NCBI GenBank assembly: GCA_017409645.1
Contig: JAFQSI010000121.1
Location: 1 to 5,803 of the forward strand
DNA: 5,803 bases
Direction: 5' to 3'
From: Oscillospiraceae bacterium
Lineage (GTDB): Bacteria > Bacillota > Clostridia > Oscillospirales > Oscillospiraceae
Of this stretch, positions 1 to 5,803 are shown piece by piece (positions within the stretch are counted from its first letter, which is position 1; the number at the start of each line of letters is the position of its first letter). The notes beneath the pieces are model-generated. The model was not told the origin of the DNA. It made no database searches and was given only the letters and a program-made list of their open reading frames with translations. A program made the translations under genes and the position numbers.

Positions 1-1464
1 GCTCAGGCTGCCGGTAAGGATCACATGTCCGGCATGAACTTCGTCGGCTACGATGCCTTCGCTGCCTACCAGGGCGCTGACGTTGACTACGCTGCTCTGA
101 AGGAGACCAAGAAGGCTGAGGCTGAGGCTGCCGCCGCTGAGGCTGGCAATGAGTTCGACGCCGCTGCTTGGGAGGCCGCTTATGTCGAGCCCACCAAGGA
201 GTTCGCCGGCATCCGCCTGCTGGACGACCTGACCTTCTCCGTCACCGTCGATCCCCAGTACCTGCCCTACTTCTACTCCATCGCTTACGGCTCCTTCTCC
301 GCTCAGTACCTGCCCCTGTGGCTGGGCGAGTGCGACATCCTGGACGACGGCAACGGCGTCTACCTGTCCGACGAGTTCTACGCCAAGGACGGCGACTCCT
401 ACACCATGGCTGCCCACATCGAGGCTTCCGCCTGGGATAAGACCGACGCCTACCCCTACTCCGGTCCCTACTGTGTCGAGTCCTACAACGAGGCCGACAA
501 GTCCGCTACCCTGGTCAAGAACCCTGAGTTCAAGGGCAACTACGAGGGCACCGTTCCTTCCATCGAGAAGGTCGTCTACAAGAAGATCGTCACCGACACT
601 CAGATCGCTGACTTCACCTCCGGCAACCTGGACGTCATCTCCGGCATCACCGGCGGTAACGAGACCAACGAGGCCATCGCTCTGGCCGACGCTCCCGAGA
701 ACGCCGGCAAGTACGTCTACACCCACTACTCCCGCGCCGGCTACGGCAAGCTGGGCTTCCGCGGCGACTTCGGTCCCGTCCAGTTCGTCGAGGTCCGTCA
801 GGCCATCGCTTACTGCATGGACCGCGCTACCTTCGCTAAGGACTTCACCGGCGGCTTCGGCGGCGTCGTTGACGGCCCCTACTACACCGGTTCCTGGATG
901 TACAAGGCTGCTGTTGCTGACGGCATGATGCTGGATGCTTACGCCACCTCCGCTGACTCCGCCATCGCTGTCCTCGAGGCCGGCGGCTGGGTCTACAACG
1001 CCGAGGGCGGTGCTTACACCGAGGGCGTCCGTTACAAGAAGATCGCGGCTAGCGAGATTCAGGAGCAGGACAAGACCTTCCAGTCCAAGGACGGCGCCTA
1101 CAAGACCGTCGAGGTCAACGGCGACTACTACATGCCTCTGGTTCTGAACTGGTACGGCACCTCCAACAACGAGTTCACCGATCTGCTGGTCACCGGCTTC
1201 ATGGAGAACGAGAACATCAAGGCTGCCGGCTTCGTCGTGCAGAACACCATCGGCGAGTTCAACCCCATGCTGGATGAGCTGTACCAGGCCCCCATCTACG
1301 GCTTCTACTCCGGTACTCCTCTGTACACCTGCTTCAACTTTGCCACCGGCTTCACCTCCGCTGTGTATGACTACTCCTACAACTGGGAGATCGAGCCCAC
1401 CATGTTCGACAACTACTCCATCTGCTACATCAAGGACCTGGCCGACGCTTACTGGCTGAAGTAA
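1..1464 (+). CDS. oppA: ABC transporter substrate-binding protein, family 5 (OppA/DppA-like), 5'-truncated
   Basis: The frame is open from base 1 and stops with TAA at 1462-1464, leaving 487 visible residues. The signal peptide, lipobox and the first part of the mature protein lie upstream of the window. The ATG at 25 is internal, not the true start. Family 5 features are visible: SGPY followed by a beta segment ending in VKNPEFKG (about residues 154-178), and VRQAIAYCMDR (about 265-275), the usual second-lobe signature helix. In this family the lipid-anchored protein captures peptides or related solutes outside the membrane and hands them to the OppB/OppC channel. The sequence does not reveal the substrate. 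An Ala/Glu-rich, probably helical stretch at about residues 34-57 is low in complexity and looks like a family-atypical insertion. The gene is followed by a strong hairpin and then oppBCD, which supports its role as the cognate receptor. The family call is firm; the oppA symbol is only a family-level label. Confidence 0.93.
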   Translation, partial: AQAAGKDHMSGMNFVGYDAFAAYQGADVDYAALKETKKAEAEAAAAEAGNEFDAAAWEAAYVEPTKEFAGIRLLDDLTFSVTVDPQYLPYFYSIAYGSFSAQYLPLWLGECDILDDGNGVYLSDEFYAKDGDSYTMAAHIEASAWDKTDAYPYSGPYCVESYNEADKSATLVKNPEFKGNYEGTVPSIEKVVYKKIVTDTQIADFTSGNLDVISGITGGNETNEAIALADAPENAGKYVYTHYSRAGYGKLGFRGDFGPVQFVEVRQAIAYCMDRATFAKDFTGGFGGVVDGPYYTGSWMYKAAVADGMMLDAYATSADSAIAVLEAGGWVYNAEGGAYTEGVRYKKIAASEIQEQDKTFQSKDGAYKTVEVNGDYYMPLVLNWYGTSNNEFTDLLVTGFMENENIKAAGFVVQNTIGEFNPMLDELYQAPIYGFYSGTPLYTCFNFATGFTSAVYDYSYNWEIEPTMFDNYSICYIKDLADAYWLK

Positions 1465-1503
1465 TCGTCTCAGAACGTCTGACTACTGATGTGATTTGAG
1501 GAC

Positions 1504-1548
1504 CCCACAGGGTCGGGGGCTTCGGCCCCCGCACCCTGTGGCGGTTTT
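1504..1548 (+). terminator. Probable intrinsic terminator/attenuator after the binding-protein gene
   Basis: The arms at 1505-1520 and 1525-1541 pair through 16 base pairs with one bulged C (1532). They close on a C(TTCG)G tetraloop, which is exceptionally stable. TTTT follows at 1545-1548 after a short CGG. The U run is short, so termination may be partial. A hairpin here would also protect the 3' end of the binding-protein mRNA. In Opp-type operons this arrangement commonly lets the receptor be made in excess over the membrane parts. Confidence 0.8.
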
Positions 1549-1577
1549 CGTATCCGGGCTTTTGCGACTCGACTGCG

Positions 1578-1611
1578 TGGTTCACAAGCTTCTATATGTC
1601 ATTGTGAACCA
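1578..1611. repeat. Perfect 10-base inverted repeat, possible operator or RNA hairpin
   Basis: TGGTTCACAA (1578-1587) and TTGTGAACCA (1602-1611) are exact reverse complements separated by 14 bases. As DNA the half-sites are centred 24 bases apart, a little over two helical turns, which would suit a dimeric regulator. As RNA it is a 10 bp stem with a 14 nt loop. There is no T run after it, so it is not a second terminator. Confidence 0.6.
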
Positions 1612-1675
1612 GTGCGCGGAAAGAAAAGAGAATATCCCTTGCGCACTTGTTCCCAATGATATACAGGGGCTGTGC

Positions 1676-1706
1676 GAGACAGTAACTCGACTGATAACCG
1701 TATTAT
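1676..1706 (+). promoter_or_regulatory. Weak candidate promoter for oppBCDF
   Basis: TATTAT at 1701-1706 resembles a -10 box. GAGACA at 1676-1681 matches four of six -35 positions, but the 19-base spacer is long. The nearby GATAA (1693-1697) and TTATC (1703-1707) form an inverted repeat over the -10 element. The match is poor and the region is AT-rich enough to give such hits by chance. Confidence 0.2.
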
Positions 1707-1753
1707 CAATAATTGTCCGGCAGCGACCGGCCGGACGCTTCCCCCAGAAACCC

Positions 1754-1769
1754 GGCGGCGGAAGCCGCC
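1754..1769 (+). promoter_or_regulatory. GGAA-capped hairpin just upstream of the oppB ribosome site
   Basis: GGCGGC and GCCGCC form a 6 bp all-GC stem closed by a GGAA (GNRA-type) tetraloop. It ends 11 bases before the GAGG Shine-Dalgarno (1781-1784), leaving that site free. It could stabilise the transcript 5' end or a processed end, or help place ribosomes. Function is unproven. Confidence 0.45.
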
Positions 1770-1792
1770 AGAAACGAAACGAGGAATGACTT

Positions 1793-2836
1793 ATGGCAAA
1801 ATACATCGTAAAGAGAATCGCCTACATGCTGGTGGTTCTGCTGATCCTGTCGTTCATCATGTTCATGATCTACAATATGGTCCCCTCCAACCGTGCCTAC
1901 ACCGACGCCTTCAACGAGGTCAAGGGTCTGAGCAAGGTCCTGAGTCCGGACGAAGTGGACGCGAAATTTGAAGAACTCTATCTGCAGTACCAGCGCAAGT
2001 ACGGCACCGACAACCCCAGCAAGGTCATCCAGTATGGACGCTGGATGGGCTTCCTGCCGCTGTATGACGGCAGCTTCAACGGTATCCTCCAGGGCAACTT
2101 CGGCTACTCCTACGACTACCAGAAGGACGTCGTGGAGGTCGTCCCCACTCCCATGTGGAACACCGTGAGGATCAACATCTGGGCCACCATCCTGGCTCTG
2201 GGCATCACCATCCCCCTGGGCATCGTCTGCGCCGTCAAGCGCGGCAGCGCCCTGGATCAGGGCGTGCAGGTCGCCACCGTTATCGGCTACTCCCTGCCCG
2301 GCTTCCTGATCTCCATCCTCTTCATCTGGATCTTCTGCTCCAAGCTGGGCTGGCTGCCTCCCTCGGGCATGAAGACCCCCGGCTCCAACTACACCGGCTG
2401 GAAGGCCTTCGTCGATGAGATGTACTACTTCACCCTGCCTCTGATCGTCATGACCTTCACCTCCCTGGGCGGCATGACCCGTTATGTCCGCGCCTCCATG
2501 ATCGAGGCTCTGAGCCTGGACTGCATCAAGACCGCCCGGGCCAAGGGTCTGACCGAGAAGGTCGTCATCTACTCCCATGCCTGGCGCAACGCCCTGATCC
2601 CCATCGTGTCCCTGGTCATCGGCTGGTTCCTGGGCATCTTCGGCGGCTCCCTGGTCATCGAGTCCATGTTCGCCCTGAACGGCATGGGCAAGCTGATGAT
2701 CGACGCCCTGCGCAATGCTGACTACGACCTGGTGCTGTTCATGCAGCTGTTCTACGTGGCCATGTCCCTGCTGGGCAACCTGATCGTTGACCTGGTCTAC
2801 GGTCTGGTCGATCCCAGAGTCCGTGTCGACAAGTAA
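1793..2836 (+). CDS. oppB: Oligopeptide/dipeptide ABC transporter permease OppB
   Basis: This is a 347-residue inner-membrane channel subunit that pairs with OppC to move the solute across the membrane. TM1 is at about residues 9-30. A long extracytoplasmic loop (31-125) contains GNFGYS, matching the family's GDFG-type motif before TM2. Further membrane segments lie at about 129-149, 158-182, 212-228, 270-287 and 315-338. The cytoplasmic EAA loop that docks with the ATPases is clear at 238-268, running EALSLDCIKTARAKGL with the conserved Gly252. The protein ends in the typical VDPRV motif. The ATG at 1793 has a moderate site, GAGG at 1781-1784, weaker than those of the downstream genes. Length is somewhat above the usual 300-330 residues because of the first outer loop. 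Only 19 bases separate it from oppC, so the two are co-transcribed. Confidence 0.95.
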   Translation: MAKYIVKRIAYMLVVLLILSFIMFMIYNMVPSNRAYTDAFNEVKGLSKVLSPDEVDAKFEELYLQYQRKYGTDNPSKVIQYGRWMGFLPLYDGSFNGILQGNFGYSYDYQKDVVEVVPTPMWNTVRINIWATILALGITIPLGIVCAVKRGSALDQGVQVATVIGYSLPGFLISILFIWIFCSKLGWLPPSGMKTPGSNYTGWKAFVDEMYYFTLPLIVMTFTSLGGMTRYVRASMIEALSLDCIKTARAKGLTEKVVIYSHAWRNALIPIVSLVIGWFLGIFGGSLVIESMFALNGMGKLMIDALRNADYDLVLFMQLFYVAMSLLGNLIVDLVYGLVDPRVRVDK

Positions 2837-2855
2837 CGAAAGGAGGACTTATACA

Positions 2856-4796
2856 ATGAGTGAAAAGAAGAAGTCCTTCTTCAAGAAGGCAAACAAGAAT
2901 GCCGCTCCCGAGAACCTGTCCGCTGAGGAGCGTGCCAAGGCTGCTGACGTCGAAGAGATCGTCAGCCCCATGCGGCAGATCGTCAACAATTTCCTGGAGC
3001 GGAAGCTGGCCGTGGGCGCACTGGTGCTGCTGATCGTCATGTTCATCACCATGTTCGTCGGCCCCCTGTTCATGCCCAAGTATTCCGACTCCTACACCGA
3101 CGTCACCCAGCAGAACATCCCTCCCACGATGAGCCTGGCCAGCGTCCCCGGTGAGCTGAAGAACGACATCAAGATGATCGACGGCTACGGCTCCTTCACC
3201 GTGGGCCTGAGCAATGCCGGCAAGGTCTATGTCTGGGGCTCCACCAAGATCGGCACCACCGGTGTCGACGTGGCCGACATCCCCGATGACCTGCCCCAGG
3301 GCAACATCGCCATGGTTTCCGCCGGTATCGACCACGTTGTCGCCATCGACAACGACGGCAAGATCTGGTGCTGGGGCTACAAGAAGCTGGGCCAGTACGG
3401 CACCGAGGCTGAGGTCCTGGCTGCCGGCGGCGAGGTCAACCCCAACATCGCCTACTTCCCCCAGGAGCTGGCCGACAACGGCGTCGTCCTCTCCGAGGTC
3501 AAGAAGCTGACCTGCGGCTACCAGGCCTCCGCCATTCTGATGAATGACGGCACCCTGTACCTGTGGGGCAACAAGAACGGCTACAAGAACTTCGACCTGT
3601 TCCTGGCTGCCGGTGCCATGTACGACATGGACTTCACCCTGAACTACATTGTCGGCGTCAATGGCCGCCGCAATTCCATCTTCACCGGCTCCCGCGGCCT
3701 GTATGACGTGGTCCGTCCCAACGTGGGCGCCCAGAGCGTGAAGATCGCCTCCTACCTCGACGGCCGCACCATCGAGGAGGTCGTCACCACCAACAACTCC
3801 CTGGCGCTGATCCTGTCCGACGGCGACGTCTGCTTCGCCGGTGACTTCAGCTCCGACGCCATCAAGGCTCCCACCCTGGGTGCCGACGAGCATTACGTCG
3901 ATGTGATCGGCGGTGCCATGCACTACACCGGTCTGACCAACAAGGGCAATGTCTACTCCTGGGGCAAGAACAACCTGGATCAGTGCGAGATGCCCGGCAA
4001 GACCACCGGCGTTTCCAAGATCTACGGCGGCTCCAACCAGAGCTACTCCGTGGACGAGAATGACGATCTGATCGAGTCCTGGGGCCTGAAGGGCTACCTG
4101 TTCGGCACCGATACCCGCGGTGCGGACATCTTCCAGAGAATCATCAACGGCGGTAAGATGACCATGACCATCGGCGCCATCGCCGTCATCATCTCCTCCA
4201 TCATCGGCATCGTGGTCGGCTGTATCGCCGGTTACTTCGGCGGCAAGATCGACATCCTGCTGATGCGTGTGGCTGAGGTCTTCAACGCCATCCCCTTCCT
4301 GCCCTTCGCCATGATCCTGTCCGCCGTCATGGGCCGTATGACCCTGACCGAGAACACGAGAATCTTCATCATCATGGTCATCCTGGGCGTGCTGACCTGG
4401 TCCGGTCTGGCCCGTCTGGTCCGCGGTCAGGTGCTGGTGGTCCGTGAGTCCGAGTACGTCACCGCCGCCAAGGCCATGGGCGTCAAGGAGAACAAGATCG
4501 CCTTCAAGCACATCCTGCCCAACGTCATGTCCGTCATCCTGGTCAACCTGATGCTGAACTTCGGTACCTGCATGCTGACCGAGTCCTCCCTTTCCTACCT
4601 GGGCTTCGGTGTTGCATATCCCCGTCCCACCTGGGGCAACATGCTCAATGGTGCCAACAACGCAACCATCATCAACGCCTACTGGTGGCAGTGGGTCTTC
4701 ACCGCCGCCTTCCTGGCCGTTACCACCATCTGTATCAATATCGTCGGCGACGCTCTGCGTGACGTCATGGACCCCAAGTCCAGCGTTGAGAAGTAA
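2856..4796 (+). CDS. oppC: ABC transporter permease OppC with a seven-repeat RCC1-like propeller in its outer loop
   Basis: This is the second channel subunit, at 646 residues about twice the family length. A lysine-rich cytoplasmic tail (1-50) leads to TM1 (about 51-72). Residues 105-410 are seven RCC1-type repeats. The permease resumes at once with LFGTDTRGADIFQRII (415-430), the conserved segment before TM2. Further membrane segments lie at about 437-460, 472-493, 503-522, 554-573 and 613-633. The EAA loop is intact at 531-556 (EYVTAAKAMGV, Gly542), as is the C-terminal DALRDVMDP. With every channel motif kept in one frame, I judge it a working permease carrying an added domain, not a pseudogene or assembly join. 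Codon use in the insert looks like that of its flanks, so there is no sign of recent transfer. The ATG at 2856 follows a consensus AAGGAGG (2840-2846) with 9-base spacing; the upstream in-frame ATG at 2787 lies inside oppB. The propeller's role is unknown. Confidence 0.95.
   Translation: MSEKKKSFFKKANKNAAPENLSAEERAKAADVEEIVSPMRQIVNNFLERKLAVGALVLLIVMFITMFVGPLFMPKYSDSYTDVTQQNIPPTMSLASVPGELKNDIKMIDGYGSFTVGLSNAGKVYVWGSTKIGTTGVDVADIPDDLPQGNIAMVSAGIDHVVAIDNDGKIWCWGYKKLGQYGTEAEVLAAGGEVNPNIAYFPQELADNGVVLSEVKKLTCGYQASAILMNDGTLYLWGNKNGYKNFDLFLAAGAMYDMDFTLNYIVGVNGRRNSIFTGSRGLYDVVRPNVGAQSVKIASYLDGRTIEEVVTTNNSLALILSDGDVCFAGDFSSDAIKAPTLGADEHYVDVIGGAMHYTGLTNKGNVYSWGKNNLDQCEMPGKTTGVSKIYGGSNQSYSVDENDDLIESWGLKGYLFGTDTRGADIFQRIINGGKMTMTIGAIAVIISSIIGIVVGCIAGYFGGKIDILLMRVAEVFNAIPFLPFAMILSAVMGRMTLTENTRIFIIMVILGVLTWSGLARLVRGQVLVVRESEYVTAAKAMGVKENKIAFKHILPNVMSVILVNLMLNFGTCMLTESSLSYLGFGVAYPRPTWGNMLNGANNATIINAYWWQWVFTAAFLAVTTICINIVGDALRDVMDPKSSVEK
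3168..4085 (+). other. RCC1-like seven-bladed propeller domain within OppC
   Basis: Repeats begin at about OppC residues 105, 151, 215, 256, 306, 347 and 386. Each follows the RCC1 pattern: hydrophobic start, small glycine turn, a strand such as HVVAIDNDG, then a strand ending in WG. The repeat-ending pairs are W127-G128, W173-G174, W237-G238, T277-G278, A328-G329, W369-G370 and W409-G410. Repeats 4 and 5 are degenerate. Spacing of 40-64 residues fits the family's roughly 50. Seven repeats are the number needed to close an RCC1 propeller, as in eukaryotic RCC1 and the secreted Streptomyces inhibitor BLIP-II. Since TM1 precedes it, the domain should sit outside the cell membrane. Enzymatic activity is not expected; RCC1 propellers generally bind proteins. 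Confidence 0.88.
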
Positions 4797-4807
4797 GGAG
4801 GATTGTC

Positions 4808-5803
4808 ATGCCGCTGCTTGAAGTAAAGAATCTTCGTACGTTTTTCAAAACCAAAAAGGGCATCGTCAAGGCAGTCAACGATGTCTCCTATACCCTGGAG
4901 CCCGGCAAGACCATCGGCATCGTCGGTGAGTCCGGCTCCGGCAAGTCCCAGTCTGCCATGTCCATCCTGCAGCTGCTGGATTCCAACGGCTATATCGCCT
5001 CCGGCGAGGTCCTCTTCGAGGGCCGGGATCTGACCAAGCTGAGCCGCGAGGAGATGTATGCCATCCGCGGCAACGCCATCTCCGTCATTTTCCAGGAGCC
5101 CATGACCTCCCTGAACCCCGTGTTCAGCGTGGACAAGCAGCTGAGTGAGCCCTTCATCATCCATCAGGGCATGAACAAGAAGGAGGCCCACGAGCAGGCT
5201 CTGAAGATGCTCTACGATGTCCAGATCCCCAACCCGGAGCAGGTCATCCGCCAGTATCCCCACCAGCTGTCCGGCGGTATGCGCCAGAGAGTCATGATCG
5301 CCATGGCTCTGGCCTGCCGGCCCAAGATCCTGATCGCCGACGAGCCCACCACCGCTCTGGACGTCACCATCCAGGCTCAGATCCTGCGCCTGATGAACGA
5401 GCTGCAGCGGGAGAAGGGCACCTCCATCATCTTCATCACCCATGACCTGGGCGTCATCAACGAGATGGCCGACGACGTGGCCGTCATGTACTGCGGTCAG
5501 GTCGTTGAGAAGGCTACCGCCCGTCTGATCTTCGGCGATCCCGAGATGAGCCACCCCTACACCGAGGGCCTGATGGCCTCCATCCCCCGCCTGGACTCCG
5601 TGGGTTCCAAGATCGAGCCCATCCCCGGCGTCGTTCCCCACCCCCTGAACCTGCCAAAGGGATGCAAGTTCGCACCCCGCTGCAAGTACTGCACCGGCAA
5701 GTGCATGGAGGAGGAGCCCCCCCTGACTGATGTCGGCAACGGCCAGCTCATCAGATGTTTCTATCCCAACAAGGAGGTACGCAACAGTGCAGAACACAAA
5801 GAA
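4808..5803 (+). CDS. oppD: Oligopeptide/dipeptide ABC transporter ATP-binding protein OppD, 3' end outside the window
   Basis: The frame runs from ATG 4808 to the window edge without a stop, giving 332 residues, close to the full family length. It hydrolyses ATP with OppF to drive import. Motifs in order are Walker A GESGSGKS (40-47), Q-loop Q96 in FQEP, signature LSGGMRQR (154-161), Walker B ILIADEP (174-180), D-loop TALD (182-185) and switch His212 in THD. The C-terminal peptide-transporter extension follows, with HPYTEGL (249-255) and a cysteine cluster C286, C292, C295, C299 and C317. In DppD-type proteins such cysteines have been linked to a 4Fe-4S cluster. The site TAAGGAGG (4794-4801) uses the oppC stop codon as part of its context and sits 6 bases before the ATG, which implies coupled expression. 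All catalytic residues are present. Confidence 0.96.
   Translation, partial: MPLLEVKNLRTFFKTKKGIVKAVNDVSYTLEPGKTIGIVGESGSGKSQSAMSILQLLDSNGYIASGEVLFEGRDLTKLSREEMYAIRGNAISVIFQEPMTSLNPVFSVDKQLSEPFIIHQGMNKKEAHEQALKMLYDVQIPNPEQVIRQYPHQLSGGMRQRVMIAMALACRPKILIADEPTTALDVTIQAQILRLMNELQREKGTSIIFITHDLGVINEMADDVAVMYCGQVVEKATARLIFGDPEMSHPYTEGLMASIPRLDSVGSKIEPIPGVVPHPLNLPKGCKFAPRCKYCTGKCMEEEPPLTDVGNGQLIRCFYPNKEVRNSAEHKE
5771..5777 (+). promoter_or_regulatory. Ribosome binding site for the probable oppF start
   Basis: AAGGAGG lies within the oppD coding sequence, 9 bases before a GTG at 5787. The same AAGGAGG motif precedes oppC and oppD in this window, so it supports the GTG as a real start. Confidence 0.7.
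5787..5803 (+). CDS. oppF: Probable start of OppF (second ATP-binding subunit), only five codons visible
   Basis: A GTG at 5787-5789 behind a consensus ribosome site opens a frame reading MQNTK before the window ends. It is offset from oppD and overlaps it by at least 17 bases. In this transporter family oppF normally follows oppD directly and encodes the partner ATPase. The identity therefore comes from position, ribosome site and family gene order. The five residues themselves are not diagnostic. Confidence 0.55.

Larger units (their letters stand above)
1549..1792 (+). other. Non-coding leader between the terminator and oppB, with several inverted repeats
   Basis: No convincing gene lies in this stretch. 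Short open frames cross it, but they lack good ribosome sites and run through the terminator or into oppB in another frame. It is visibly more AT-rich than the genes around it, especially at 1585-1715. It holds a perfect 10-base inverted repeat (1578-1611), a 7-base one (1611-1647), GTCCGG/CCGGAC (1715-1736) and a GGAA-capped hairpin (1754-1769). ACTCGACTG occurs twice (1567-1575 and 1685-1693). It is probably the promoter and/or structured 5' leader for oppBCDF, but the sequence alone does not show which. Confidence 0.55.

Noticed and set aside
1567..1693. ACTCGACTG present twice in the leader, as possible regulator sites
   Set aside because: A nine-base match in about 240 bases is only mildly unlikely, and nothing around the copies is shared.
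1496..1789. 97-codon + strand frame in the oppA-oppB gap
   Set aside because: It runs straight through the terminator hairpin, has no good ribosome site and its translation resembles no protein family I know.
1706..2578. 290-codon minus-strand open frame across the leader and oppB
   Set aside because: Same low-complexity Gly/Asp/Val/His bias, antisense to a firmly identified permease.
2787..2855. Upstream in-frame ATG giving a longer OppC
   Set aside because: It lies inside oppB and has no ribosome site, whereas the ATG at 2856 follows a consensus AAGGAGG and gives the normal Lys-rich OppC start.
2739..4511. 590-codon open frame on the minus strand opposite oppB/oppC
   Set aside because: It is antisense to clear permease and propeller coding sequence. 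Its Gly/Asp/Val/His-rich translation is what reversed C/G-ending codons give, and it has no recognisable domain or ribosome site.
2856..4796. OppC as an artefact of assembly or gene fusion by frameshift
   Set aside because: One uninterrupted frame holds both permease halves around the insert, codon use looks uniform, and the joins fall at a natural loop.
4679..5797. 372-codon minus-strand open frame opposite oppD
   Set aside because: oppD on the + strand has every ATPase motif in order, while this frame shows none and has the same biased composition.

Overview
The window carries most of an oligopeptide/dipeptide-type ABC importer operon (peptide/opine/nickel family), with every gene on the + strand. 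The order is solute-binding protein (5' end outside the window), permease OppB, permease OppC, ATPase OppD (3' end outside the window), and the first codons of a probable OppF. The DNA is GC-rich with strong preference for C- or G-ending codons, has near-consensus AAGGAGG ribosome sites, and encodes Gram-positive-style Opp proteins. I infer a Firmicutes anaerobe, perhaps a gut Oscillospiraceae/Ruminococcaceae-type Clostridia. That assignment rests on style, not on a marker gene.

Region by region: 1-1464 encodes the C-terminal 487 residues of a family 5 solute-binding protein. A very strong UUCG-capped hairpin with a short T run (1505-1548) follows the stop. The rest of the 328-base gap (1549-1792) holds no convincing gene but has several inverted repeats, so it looks like a structured leader and/or promoter region for the downstream genes. 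oppB is at 1793-2836, oppC at 2856-4796 and oppD from 4808 to the window edge. Spacing is tight, and each gene has a Shine-Dalgarno just upstream. A GTG at 5787 behind AAGGAGG is the likely oppF start, placed inside the end of oppD.

The standout is OppC. It has 646 residues where the family usually has about 300. The extra ~305 residues lie between TM1 and the conserved LFGTD motif before TM2, which is the extracytoplasmic loop. They read as seven RCC1-type repeats, five ending in the typical WG and two in TG/AG, so a complete seven-bladed beta-propeller appears to be built into the outer face of the transporter. The rest of the permease (TM segments, EAA loop, C-terminal DP motif) is intact. 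By family knowledge the binding protein delivers peptide to OppB/OppC, and OppD with OppF powers import. The propeller sits where the binding protein docks, so it could affect docking, sense ligand or bind an outside partner. That role is inference only.
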